Source: Eggerthella sinensis
GTDB taxonomy: Bacteria; Actinomycetota; Coriobacteriia; Coriobacteriales; Eggerthellaceae
Length of the DNA stretch: 41,254 bases
Reading direction: 5' to 3'
NCBI RefSeq assembly: GCF_003339815.1
Contig: NZ_PPTT01000035.1
Location: 1-41,254 of the forward strand
The notes below the pieces were generated by a model, which was not told where the DNA came from, searched no databases, and saw nothing but the letters and a program-made list of their open reading frames with translations. Each line of letters opens with the position of its first letter. Position 1 is the first letter of the stretch. Positions 31,384-39,644 of this stretch are shown here, one piece after another. Position numbers and translations under genes: made by a program.

Positions 31384-32286
31384 ATGATCAAGATACTCAC
31401 CGATTCGGTCGCCTCCATTCCGGCCGACGTGGCGCGCGAGGCCGGTATCGACATCGCCACGCTGTTCGTGAACCGCGAAGGCACCGAGTACGCGGATGCC
31501 GACATGGACCTCGACGCCTTCTACGCGGACATCTACGACATGGTGGACAACATCCCCACGTCGAGCCAGCCGTCCCAGCTCACGCTTGAAGCCCTGTTCG
31601 AGGAGGCGGCGAAGGCCGGCGACGAGGTGCTGGGCATCTTCATCTCGTCGGGGCTGTCGGGCACCTACGAGGGCGCCGTGCGCGCCGCGCGTGCCGTGAA
31701 GGCCCGCAACATCGACTTCTCGTACGTCATCGTGGACTCGTCGTCGTGCGGCTACGACGAGGCCTGGCCCGTGTTCGACGCCGTCGCTGCGCGCGATGCG
31801 GGCGAAGACCTGGCCGGATGCGCCGCCGCGGCGCTCGAGGGCATCACGTCGACGCGCTTCTTGTTCACGCCCGAGACGCTCACGTTCTTGCAGAAGGGCG
31901 GGCGTATCGGCAACGCGGCGGCTTTGCTGGGCAACCTCATCCAGCTGGCTCCCGTGCTCACGGTGACCGACGGCAAGGCCACCACGCTCGCGAAGGTGCG
32001 CACGCGCAAGAAGGCCCTCGACAAGATCGTGGCCACGTTCAAGGGCGACATCGAGGCGCACGGGCTGAAGCACGTGGCGGTGCACTACATCGGCGACAAG
32101 GCGCCGGCCGTCGAGTGGGCGCGCGAGGTCATCGAGCCGCTCATCGGCCGCACGGTAAGCGTGCTGCCCGTGAGCCCCGTCATCGGCCTGCACGTAGGGC
32201 CGGCGGTGGGCATCGCCTACGAATGCCTGAGCGCCGTCGCCGACAAGCTCACCGGGCCGGTGCAGGCGCGCGCCACCGCATCGTAG
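31384..32286 (+). CDS. DegV family protein
   Basis: 300-residue cytoplasmic fatty-acid-binding protein family. KILTDSVASIPADVAREAGI at the start, TSSQPS (ligand-binding Thr/Ser, about 59-64), ISSGLSGTYEGA and FLQKGGRIGNAAALLGNLIQLAPVL are the family signatures. In Gram-positive bacteria DegV/FakB proteins bind a fatty acid for phosphorylation by FakA; no FakA is in the window, so a FakB role is unproven. Followed by a second, divergent DegV gene 66 bases downstream. Confidence 0.9.
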   Translation: MIKILTDSVASIPADVAREAGIDIATLFVNREGTEYADADMDLDAFYADIYDMVDNIPTSSQPSQLTLEALFEEAAKAGDEVLGIFISSGLSGTYEGAVRAARAVKARNIDFSYVIVDSSSCGYDEAWPVFDAVAARDAGEDLAGCAAAALEGITSTRFLFTPETLTFLQKGGRIGNAAALLGNLIQLAPVLTVTDGKATTLAKVRTRKKALDKIVATFKGDIEAHGLKHVAVHYIGDKAPAVEWAREVIEPLIGRTVSVLPVSPVIGLHVGPAVGIAYECLSAVADKLTGPVQARATAS

Positions 32287-32352
32287 CGCCCGCGCTCCTT
32301 CCGCATCCATCTGTCATCACGCATGCAAACCGCTAAGGAAACGAGAGACTCC

Positions 32353-33282
32353 ATGCAGCATCAGTGCAACCTCATCATCGACTCGTGCTGCGACCTGCCG
32401 TACGAGGTCGTTGATCGCGAGGGCGTCGAGCTCATCAAGTTCCCGTACGTCATGAGCGACGGCGAGCATGCCGACGACCTGTACCAGGCATCGTCGGCGC
32501 ACGATTTCTACCAGGCCATGCGCGGCGGGGAAGAGCCGACGACGGCGCAGGTGCCCGTCCCGGTGTTCCGCGACGCGTTCGAGCGCGCCATCGCGAGCGG
32601 CGTGCCCACGGTGTACCTGAGCTTTTCGAGCGGGCTGTCCGGCAGCTTCGATGCGGCCATGCTCGTGCACGGCCAGCTGATGGCCGAGCACCCCGACGCG
32701 GAGCTGTACCTCGTGGACACGTGCCTCGCCTCGGTGGCCGAGGCGCTGCTCGTGTACGAGGCGCTGCGTCAGCGCGACAACGGCATGACAGCGCTCGAGC
32801 TGGTGCGATGGGCCGAGGAGGCGCGCTTTTTCGTGGACGCCGAGTTCATGGTGGACGACCTCGAGTCGCTGCGCCGCGGCGGGCGCATCCCGAGCTCGGT
32901 GGCGTACGCGGGCTCCAAGCTGGACGTGAAGCCCCTGCTCACCATCACCACCGACGGCAAGCTGTCGCTGGCGGGCGTGGCGCGCGGGCGCAAGAAGGGC
33001 ATCAAGCAGCTGGCCGAGTACTACCACAAGCGCAAGGCCGATTCGCGGCCCGGGCGCTGCGTGGTCATCGGCAACGCCGACTGCTCGAAGGACGCGGCGC
33101 GTTTGCAGGAGGCGCTCGCGAAGACCGACGACAGCATCCTGTTTTTGGAGAGCAGCATCGGCCCCGTTATCGGCAGCCATGTGGGCCCCGACATGATTGC
33201 GGTCGTGTTCTGGGGCAACGATAAGCGCGAGGAGCTGTCGGTGGCCGACCGCATCGCGAAGAAGGTCAAGGGCGCCGAATAG
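32353..33282 (+). CDS. Second DegV family protein
   Basis: 309 residues. NLIIDSCCDLPYEVVDREGVELIKFPYVM, TTAQVPVPVF (in place of TSQPS), LSFSSGLSGSFDAA and SLRRGGRIPSSVAYAGSKLDVKPLLTI mark the family. The motif differences (Ala-Gln-Val-Pro versus Ser-Gln-Pro-Ser) suggest a different ligand from the preceding DegV gene. I chose ATG 32353, where GAGAG precedes it; an in-frame ATG at 32323 has no ribosome-binding site. FakB-type fatty-acid binding is inferred only from family. Confidence 0.88.
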   Translation: MQHQCNLIIDSCCDLPYEVVDREGVELIKFPYVMSDGEHADDLYQASSAHDFYQAMRGGEEPTTAQVPVPVFRDAFERAIASGVPTVYLSFSSGLSGSFDAAMLVHGQLMAEHPDAELYLVDTCLASVAEALLVYEALRQRDNGMTALELVRWAEEARFFVDAEFMVDDLESLRRGGRIPSSVAYAGSKLDVKPLLTITTDGKLSLAGVARGRKKGIKQLAEYYHKRKADSRPGRCVVIGNADCSKDAARLQEALAKTDDSILFLESSIGPVIGSHVGPDMIAVVFWGNDKREELSVADRIAKKVKGAE

Positions 33283-33331
33283 GCCCCCGCATCGCACGAA
33301 CACGTGACGCACATCAAGAAAGGTGCTTTGG

Positions 33332-34321
33332 ATGGAAAAGTCGTTTGCATATTCCGGCAACGAAACGGTGGGCGCGATGGTGACGGCGCGCCTCGAGGCG
33401 GCTGGGTGCACGCGTACCGATGATCTGCCGCATGCGGAGATCATCATCACGTACTGCACGTCTCAGACGGCGCTCGAGGACGCATACTTCGACGAGGAGG
33501 GACTCGTGCAGGCGGCGGGCAAGGGCGCGCTGCTCATCGACCTGTCGGCTTCGACGCCGAGTTTCGCCCGCGAGCTGAACGCCGTGGCCGTGGTGAGCGA
33601 CCTCATGTCCGTGGAAGCGCCGATCGTGGTCATCGACATGGCGCGCGCCGACGCGTTCGGCGACAAGGACAACCTCGTGTGCTTCGTGGGCGGCGACGAG
33701 GAAGCGGTCGACGAGGCGCGCGAAGTGCTCGAAGCGCTCGCCGGCTCGGTGCAGGATACGGGCGGGGCGGGCTCGGCGCAGCTCGCGCGCGCCGCGTACA
33801 CGTTGCAGACGACGGCCCAGGTGATTTCCGCTGTGGAGGCCGACGCGCTGTACCGCGCCGTGCGCCGTTCGTCGGCGTCGCTCGATCAGGCGGTCGAGCG
33901 CGTGGGCGCGGCGACGCCGGTGGCCGAGCAGGTGCTTGCCGCGGTGAACACGGGCTTCTTCGACGGCACGTACACGGTGGAGATGTTCATGGCCGAGCTG
34001 TCCGCCGCGCTCACGGCGGCCGACGACGTGGACCTCATCCTGCCGCAGGCCGAGGCGTGCCTGCATCTGCTGGAGCTGCTGGCCGTCATCGGCGGCGCCG
34101 ACAAGGCGCCCGCCGCGCTCGCGCTCGTGTACGGCGAGGAGAAGACGTGCGCCGAACAGGGCCTCGACTGGACGCGTGCCGAGCAGGCCTACGGGGATGC
34201 GCACGACGACTTCGACGAGTTCGAGGGGTACGACGACGGCTGCGGCCACGACCATGATCACAACCACGATCACGGCTCCTACCCCGACTATCCCGGCTAC
34301 GGCGCCTATTCCGCGAACTAG
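33332..34321 (+). CDS. Degenerate hydroxyacid-dehydrogenase-like protein with His/Asp tail
   Basis: 329 residues with the outline of the 6-phosphogluconate/3-hydroxyisobutyrate dehydrogenase family: an N-terminal Rossmann-like half and a C-terminal helical half starting at DTGGAGSAQLARAA. Two hallmarks have decayed: the GxGxxG motif reads GNETVG, and the catalytic Lys of GxGxxxK is replaced (GAGSAQL). It may be a non-catalytic or ligand-binding relative. The last 35 residues are acidic and then GCGHDHDHNHDHGSYPDYPG, a run of His/Asp/Tyr that could bind metal (nickel, zinc, copper). GTG 33323 is in frame but AAGAAAGG favours ATG 33332. The radical SAM gene starts three bases after its stop, so the two are coupled. 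Confidence 0.7.
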   Translation: MEKSFAYSGNETVGAMVTARLEAAGCTRTDDLPHAEIIITYCTSQTALEDAYFDEEGLVQAAGKGALLIDLSASTPSFARELNAVAVVSDLMSVEAPIVVIDMARADAFGDKDNLVCFVGGDEEAVDEAREVLEALAGSVQDTGGAGSAQLARAAYTLQTTAQVISAVEADALYRAVRRSSASLDQAVERVGAATPVAEQVLAAVNTGFFDGTYTVEMFMAELSAALTAADDVDLILPQAEACLHLLELLAVIGGADKAPAALALVYGEEKTCAEQGLDWTRAEQAYGDAHDDFDEFEGYDDGCGHDHDHNHDHGSYPDYPGYGAYSAN

Positions 34322-34323
34322 GG

Positions 34324-35256
34324 ATGGCCTGCGATCTCTGTCCCCGCGCGTGCGGCGTCGACCGTGCGGCGGGGGAGCGCGGCGCATGCGGGGCCGACGA
34401 CCGCCTGGTGGTGGCGCGTGCGGCGCTGCACTTCTGGGAGGAGCCTCCCATCAGCGGCGAGCGCGGCAGCGGCACGGTGTTCTTCGCGCACTGCCCGCTG
34501 CGGTGCGTCTACTGTCAGAACGCCGTCATCGCCGCGGGCGATGCGGGCGCGGAGGTGAGCGTCGAGCGGCTTGCCGCGATGTGCGTGGAGCTGCAGGAAC
34601 AGGGCGCGCTCAACATCAACTTCGTCACGCCGACCCATTACGCCGTTGAGGCGCGCGCCGCGGTGGCGCGGGCTCGCGCACACGGACTGACGTTGCCCGT
34701 CGTATGGAACACGTCCGGGTACGAGACGGTGGAAGCCGTGCGGGCGAACGCGGGCACGGTGGACGCGTACCTCACCGATTTCAAGTACGCCGACGGCGCG
34801 CTGGCGCGCCGCTATTCCCATGCGCCCGACTATCCCGCGGTTGCCCTGCGCGCGCTCGAGGCCATGGTGGAGGAGGCGGGGGAGCCGACGTTCGACGAGG
34901 TCGACGGTGCGCCGCGCCTCACGGGCGGCGTGGTGGTGCGCCATCTCATGCTGCCCGACGCGCTTGAGGACTCGCAGCGCGTGGTGCGCCTCGTGCACGA
35001 GCGCTTCGGCTCGAGCGTGCTGCTGTCGCTCATGAACCAGTACACGCCCGTGCTTGCCGACGCGGCCGCCGCAGGCGACGAGCACGCGGCGGCGACCCTG
35101 CGCCGCTGTCCCGAGCTGGCCCGCCGCGTGCCCGACACCGACTACGAGCGCCTGCTCGACTACGCCGACAGCCTGGGCATCGAGGACTACTTCTGGCAGG
35201 AGGGCGGAGCGGCCGAGGAGAGCTTCATCCCCCCGTTCGATCTGACCGGAGTGTGA
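34324..35256 (+). CDS. PflA-like radical SAM protein
   Basis: 310 residues. CPLRCVYCQN (about 58-67) is the CxxxCxxC site for the [4Fe-4S] cluster and SAM, followed by the GxIxF-like NINFVTPTHY and WNTSGYE strands of the radical SAM barrel. The N-terminal CDLCPRACGVDRAAGERGACG cysteines are typical of the COG1313 type of uncharacterised PflA relatives. The role is unknown; activation of a glycyl radical enzyme is not shown because none is nearby. The ATG lies three bases after the previous stop. The C-terminal half (LLSLMNQYTPV, LDYADSLGIEDYFWQEGG) is conserved in such proteins. Confidence 0.88.
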   Translation: MACDLCPRACGVDRAAGERGACGADDRLVVARAALHFWEEPPISGERGSGTVFFAHCPLRCVYCQNAVIAAGDAGAEVSVERLAAMCVELQEQGALNINFVTPTHYAVEARAAVARARAHGLTLPVVWNTSGYETVEAVRANAGTVDAYLTDFKYADGALARRYSHAPDYPAVALRALEAMVEEAGEPTFDEVDGAPRLTGGVVVRHLMLPDALEDSQRVVRLVHERFGSSVLLSLMNQYTPVLADAAAAGDEHAAATLRRCPELARRVPDTDYERLLDYADSLGIEDYFWQEGGAAEESFIPPFDLTGV

Positions 35257-35287
35257 AGAGGGGCGGGACGGGGCCCGGTCTTCGTTG

Positions 35288-35296
35288 TGGTACGAT
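35288..35296 (+). promoter_or_regulatory. Possible extended -10 promoter of the LuxR gene
   Basis: TGGTACGAT (35288-35296) is an extended -10 in a GC-rich region, 48 bases before the start. It lies in the loop of an inverted repeat GTCTTCG/CGAAGAC (35278-35284 and 35303-35309), which might be an operator. No -35 is needed for this class but none is visible either. Confidence 0.35.
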
Positions 35297-35343
35297 AGGT
35301 GCCGAAGACGGCCAGGGGAGGTCTTCTCGGATAGGGGATGCTC

Positions 35344-36759
35344 ATGGGAGGCAGTGGGGGGCCGCAGGGCGGCGTCAAGTTGTTCGGCTTGGTGGGGCTT
35401 GGGTTTTGGCAGGCGTGGTGGATGGTTGCCATGTGCACGGACGTGCTGCTTCCCGATCCGGCCCGCTCTCCGTTTCCCGTGAGTCTATCGGTGTTGCTGC
35501 TCTCGTTCAGCTGTCTGGGGTATCTCATCGTAGTGCTCGTCTGGAAGGTACCCGGGCGTAACGAGAGCGCCGGTCGACGGGTTCCGCGTTTTGCGCTCGT
35601 GGCGGCGGCTGCGTGCTCCGTGGCAGGGTCGCTTGGCATGGGAGCTGTTGCGCACAGCGCGTTGCTCGGCATGTTCGGGGGCTCGTTGTTCGTACTTGCC
35701 ACAGCGGCGTTTTCGCTCGGCAATGCGATGCTGCTCGTGACGTGGGGCGTTTTGTGGAGCACGTTGGCAACCGGATACGTGGGAAGGTTGCTGTGCGTAT
35801 CCTATACGGCCGCCTTTGTTCTTTTCTTCCTCGTGCGGACGCTGCCGCTCGGTTTGGCCATCGCGGCGTGCGCGGCGCTTCCGCTCGCATCGCTGGCGGG
35901 TCTGGTGTACGCTTCCCGGGCACCGCGACGGACGGCTTCGGCGCGGCGCGAGGTCGCTCTCGACGCTTCGCTGTATCGTCGGGCGCTGTTGGCTATCGTG
36001 GTGGCGAACATCGTGTGGGGCGTGACGCAGAAGTACCTGTACGTGGCCGACGGTGAGGTGGCGAACCTCGCGTTCGCCTTCGGCGGCGCATGTTTGCTTG
36101 CGTTCACGGCATACCTGTTCATCGCGGCTCCCACCGATGGGCCGCGCGTGCTGTATCGCCCTATCGTGCCTGGGCTTGTGTGCGGCATCGCCTTGATCGT
36201 GGCGCTTCCCGCGGCCGACGCCTTCCTCGGGGAAGGCGTCATGATATACGGCGGCTACTGTCTTGACATGCTGATCATGCTTGTTGCGTCCGACATCGCC
36301 TTTCGTACGGGACGTCCCGTGGTGCTGCTGTTCGGGGTCGCTCTGTTCGTTGCGCGTTTGGGATCGCTGGTGGGAACGGTGGTTGGTGAATGGTGTGCGC
36401 AGGCGAGTGCGTCGCCCGTGCTGGTGGCCATGCTCTGCATCGTGGCGTTGACGCTGGTGGGCTCGGTGCTGTTCTCGCAGGCCGATCTCGACCGGGTCTA
36501 TCAGGTGCAGGTCGAACCGCGCGGGGACGTTTCGTACGAGAGAGTATGCGCACGCCTTGTCGAGGAGTGCGGGTTGACGGCGCGCGAGGGAGAGGTGCTC
36601 GTTCTGCTTGCGCGCGGGCGCAGCGCTCCTTATATCGGGCAGGATCTGGGCATCGCCGTCGGGACGGTGAAGAACCACGTGTCGAGCATCTATCGCAAGC
36701 TCGGAGTGTGCGATCGACAGAGCCTTCATAACGTCATCGAGCGCGGCAGCGCGGAATAA
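35344..36759 (+). CDS. Membrane-spanning LuxR-type transcription regulator
   Basis: 471 residues. About twelve hydrophobic segments fill residues 10-385, with no recognisable sensor motif, followed by a C-terminal LuxR HTH (about 405-465: LTAREGEVLVLLARG, IAVGTVKNHVSSIYRKLGV, DRQSLHNVI). This fusion of a polytopic membrane domain with a LuxR DNA-binding domain is abundant in Eggerthellaceae, where it commonly neighbours FAD- or molybdopterin-dependent respiratory reductases. ATG 35344 is chosen because AGGGG lies six bases upstream; the ATG at 35338 overlaps it. The adjacent downstream FAD reductase gene is the likely target. Ligand unknown. Confidence 0.85.
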   Translation: MGGSGGPQGGVKLFGLVGLGFWQAWWMVAMCTDVLLPDPARSPFPVSLSVLLLSFSCLGYLIVVLVWKVPGRNESAGRRVPRFALVAAAACSVAGSLGMGAVAHSALLGMFGGSLFVLATAAFSLGNAMLLVTWGVLWSTLATGYVGRLLCVSYTAAFVLFFLVRTLPLGLAIAACAALPLASLAGLVYASRAPRRTASARREVALDASLYRRALLAIVVANIVWGVTQKYLYVADGEVANLAFAFGGACLLAFTAYLFIAAPTDGPRVLYRPIVPGLVCGIALIVALPAADAFLGEGVMIYGGYCLDMLIMLVASDIAFRTGRPVVLLFGVALFVARLGSLVGTVVGEWCAQASASPVLVAMLCIVALTLVGSVLFSQADLDRVYQVQVEPRGDVSYERVCARLVEECGLTAREGEVLVLLARGRSAPYIGQDLGIAVGTVKNHVSSIYRKLGVCDRQSLHNVIERGSAE

Positions 36760-36944
36760 CGGTGGGCCGATAGGCGAGAGGTGGTTTCGTTTTACCTGTT
36801 CAGATGATGCATGACCTTTCGGCCTAGGGACGGTTTCCTCAAAACGTGACGAAACGGTGCATGCGCTGACGCACGCTTCCGTGTTATTCCTGGGTTCGGC
36901 GGAGCGCGAGGGGCGCTACCGCGCGAAGAAACCAAGGAGGAATC
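36760..36944 (+). promoter_or_regulatory. Leader and promoter region of the FAD reductase
   Basis: 185 bases between the LuxR gene and the reductase. Inverted GTTTCGT (36784-36790) and ACGAAAC (36849-36855), and an imperfect palindrome GTGCATGCGC/GACGCAC near 36857-36874 are candidate regulator sites. A ribosome-binding site (AAGGAGG, about 36933-36939) precedes the ATG. I find no clear -35/-10 pair. Confidence 0.4.
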
Positions 36945-38633
36945 ATGGATAACCGGGAAACGAAGGGCATGTCGCGCAGGAGCTTTCTGAGCGGGGCTGC
37001 GGCAACGGGTGCGTTGGCCGCGGCTGCGGGGCTGATGGGTTGTGCGCCCCAGGGTGCGACAGGGGCTTCCGAGCAGAAGACGTCGTCGAGTGCGGCTGAG
37101 ACTTCGACGGGGACGTCTGCGACGGAGTGGTCGTGGGAGACGAAGCCCGAGCCCATCGCCGAAAGCGACATCGCCGAAACCGTTGAAACCGATGTGCTCG
37201 TGATCGGTGCGGGCAATGCGGGCGTTTCGGCTGCATGCTCCGCGGTGGAGCATGGCCTTGCCGTGACGGTCATCGAGAAGACGACGACGGTGAACGGCCG
37301 CGGGGGCGGCGTGGGAGCGTGCAACTCGCGATTGAACAAGGAGCTTGGATTCGAAATCGAGCCTGTGGCCGCGCAGTACCGTTGGAACCGCACGTGCGGA
37401 AACCGCAACAACGAACAGCTGGTCACGCAGTGGTTCAAGAACTCGGGTCCTGCGTTGGACTGGCTGCTTGACAAGGCCGACCAGTACGGTGCCGCCTACA
37501 CGCTGTATGCCGGCTACTCGCGCAGCGCCATTCTGCCCGAAGAACCCGACTTCCATACGTTCCAGGCGGGCACGTTCGCCATTCCCGAAGAGGCGGGCTA
37601 CTTCGTGCCGACGGCGCTGCTGTACCAATCGTGTCTCGATCAAGGCGTTGAGTTCCTGTTCGAGCATACGGCCGAGCAGCTTGTGCAGGATGAATCGGGC
37701 GCGGTGAGCGGCGTTGTCGTGAAGGATGCCGACGGTGTCAATAAGCGGTTCAACGCTACGAAGGGCGTGGTGCTTGCGACGGGCGATATTGCGGGCGATC
37801 AGGAGATGCGCGACGCATATTTGGAGCCGCTGTTCCGCGACATGCGCAGCGACTATATGCCGCAGGGAGCTAACACGGGCGACGGCCACAAGATGGGCAT
37901 GTGGGCTGGCGGTGTGATGCAGGATGGGCCGCTGCCGAACGCGCTGCATCCGCAGGGCGGCACCATGTTCCATGGTTCGTTCATGTTCGTGAACAAGAAC
38001 GGCAAGCGCTACTTCAACGAAGCGAACTGGGTGCAGGCGAAGTCCATCCAGACCATGAAGCAGCCCGGTCAGGTGGGCTATTCCATCTTCGACAAGAACT
38101 TCGGCACCGACAACAAGGAGAGCCTCAACTACGGCGGCGGCATGTTCTGGGACACCATGAGCCGCAGCGTCACGCAGGAATTCGACCCCGCCGAGATCGA
38201 GGCGACGGTGGAGGCCGAGGTGGAGAAGGGCGCAACCGCCTGGAAAGCCGATACGCTTGAGGAGTTGGCCGACAAGATCGGCGTGGACAAGGAGGCGTTT
38301 CTCGCCGAGGTTGAGGCATACAACGCGATGTGCGAAGCGGGGGAGGACACGCAGTTCGAAAAGGAACCGGTGTTCCTATTTCCCATCAAAGAGGCGCCGT
38401 TCTATGCAACGAAGGTGGAAGCGGTCATCCTCGTGTGCGTCGGCGGCCTGAAAGTGGATACCGATTTGCGCGTGCTCAAAGAGGACGGCACGCCCATCAA
38501 GGGGCTGTATGCTACTGGCAATACATCAGGCGATCTGTACGCGGTCGATTATCCCATCAATATGCCCGGCAACTCGAACGGTCGTTGCTTGACGTGGGGA
38601 TACATGCTGGGGTCCATCTTGGCCGGCAAGTAG
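36945..38633 (+). CDS. Tat-exported FAD-dependent reductase (fumarate reductase flavoprotein family)
   Basis: 562 residues. Twin-arginine signal SRRSFLSGAAATGALAAAAGLMGC ends in a Cys, so the protein is exported folded and may be lipid-anchored. FAD-binding motif VLVIGAGNAGVSAACSAVEHGLAVTVIEK (about 84-112) and the C-terminal FAD motif TPIKGLYATGNTSGDLYA and NSNGRCLTWGYMLG are intact. It lacks the N-terminal haem and FMN-attachment domains of Shewanella-type enzymes, so electrons must come from a separate partner, which is not in the window. In Eggerthellaceae such reductases act on diet-, drug- or host-derived acceptors; the acceptor here cannot be inferred. The LuxR-type regulator upstream is its probable controller. 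Confidence 0.9.
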   Translation: MDNRETKGMSRRSFLSGAAATGALAAAAGLMGCAPQGATGASEQKTSSSAAETSTGTSATEWSWETKPEPIAESDIAETVETDVLVIGAGNAGVSAACSAVEHGLAVTVIEKTTTVNGRGGGVGACNSRLNKELGFEIEPVAAQYRWNRTCGNRNNEQLVTQWFKNSGPALDWLLDKADQYGAAYTLYAGYSRSAILPEEPDFHTFQAGTFAIPEEAGYFVPTALLYQSCLDQGVEFLFEHTAEQLVQDESGAVSGVVVKDADGVNKRFNATKGVVLATGDIAGDQEMRDAYLEPLFRDMRSDYMPQGANTGDGHKMGMWAGGVMQDGPLPNALHPQGGTMFHGSFMFVNKNGKRYFNEANWVQAKSIQTMKQPGQVGYSIFDKNFGTDNKESLNYGGGMFWDTMSRSVTQEFDPAEIEATVEAEVEKGATAWKADTLEELADKIGVDKEAFLAEVEAYNAMCEAGEDTQFEKEPVFLFPIKEAPFYATKVEAVILVCVGGLKVDTDLRVLKEDGTPIKGLYATGNTSGDLYAVDYPINMPGNSNGRCLTWGYMLGSILAGK

Positions 38634-38665
38634 GATTCGGGCAAAAGAGAGATTTGCCGCGGAGC

Positions 38666-38705
38666 GGGGCGTCGCAGCGAGTGGCTGTGGCGCCCCTCTT
38701 GCGTT
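38666..38705. terminator. Probable terminator between FAD reductase and DNA-metabolism gene
   Basis: GGGGCG (38666-38671) pairs with CGCCCC (38691-38696), with a further GCAGC/GCTGT helix inside, then TCTTGCGTTT. It separates two convergent genes and may act on both strands. Confidence 0.55.
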
Positions 38706-38729
38706 TGGAGGAGAGGCGTATGCTCCGGT

Positions 38730-39644
38730 CTACCGCGGGGAGATTTCGGTGCCGGGGAGGTCTTCTTGCATCTCGGTGAGGTTCTTCCAGAAGCGCTTGG
38801 GCATGAACTGGCGGCGGAGCTCGGGGTTGTACCGGGCTTCGACGGCCACCGTGTCGTAGAAGCGCTTCCAGGCCTGTTGCATGAGGCGCTCTTCGGCGGC
38901 GCGCTCGGGCAGGTCGACGGTCTTCGACTCGACGAGGTACCAGTCACGGCCCTCGTACACGCCGGCCATGCCGTGCGCCTCGTCGAAGATGATGAACGGC
39001 TGCGTGTTGAAGCGGCCGGTGAACCAGTCCATGATCAGGGGGATCACGGCGGCGCTCGGGTTGCAGCGGGCGAACCACACGCCGTTTTCCAGGTGCTCGA
39101 AACGGAGGAACTGCAACATGCGGTGGCGCTCGTTCATGACGGAGCGGTCGAGCTTGAGCAGCGGCCCGACGGCGGGGTGGGCGAGGTCGTTGAGCACGCT
39201 GTCGCCCCGCCGCCCGCGGGCGGTGCACGCCGAGGGGCCGGCGCATCCGCGGCGCTTCGGGCAGCGCGCGCAGCTGTGCGGACGGTTCTGAGCCATGGCG
39301 TAGCGGATGAACCGGTAGGCGATGGTGCCCGCATGGGGGTCGTCGGAAAGCGAAGCGTGCATGACCGTTTCGAACGACCCTTGCCCGCAGGCGCGGCGGA
39401 TGCCCTTCTGCACGCGCACGGCGTGTTCGACGTTCGTCTCGATGGTGCGCACCGTCTGCCCGAGGCGCGGTTGCAGCACGTGGGCCGATGCCACGTCCTG
39501 CGGGTCCTCGCGGCGCGCGTACGCTTCGAACACCGCCGACAGCAGCCCTTCGAGCGTGCCGTCGTGGCAGTACGCCACGTTGAGGAGCGGCTCTTCGGGA
39601 AGCGCTGCGGCCCGCTCGATTCCCTCGCCGTTCTCTAGGCGCAT
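38730..39644 (-). CDS. TIGR03915-type putative DNA metabolism protein
   Basis: 304 residues matching the partner family of the radical SAM/uracil-glycosylase-linked system (TIGR03915/DUF4130): LLNVAYCHDGTLEGLLSAVFEAYARREDP at the start, VGPLLKLDRSVMNERHRMLQFLRFEHLENGVWFARCNP, and PFIIFDEAHGMAGVYEGRDWYLVE. In many bacteria this domain is fused to a uracil-DNA glycosylase; here the glycosylase part is absent. An inserted C-x2-C-x5-C-x5-C cluster (about residues 115-135) could hold zinc or an iron-sulfur cluster. Its start at 39644 overlaps the radical SAM gene by ten bases and lacks a clear ribosome-binding site, so translation is coupled. Exact function unknown in the literature I can recall. 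Confidence 0.82.
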   Translation of the reverse strand: MRLENGEGIERAAALPEEPLLNVAYCHDGTLEGLLSAVFEAYARREDPQDVASAHVLQPRLGQTVRTIETNVEHAVRVQKGIRRACGQGSFETVMHASLSDDPHAGTIAYRFIRYAMAQNRPHSCARCPKRRGCAGPSACTARGRRGDSVLNDLAHPAVGPLLKLDRSVMNERHRMLQFLRFEHLENGVWFARCNPSAAVIPLIMDWFTGRFNTQPFIIFDEAHGMAGVYEGRDWYLVESKTVDLPERAAEERLMQQAWKRFYDTVAVEARYNPELRRQFMPKRFWKNLTEMQEDLPGTEISPR

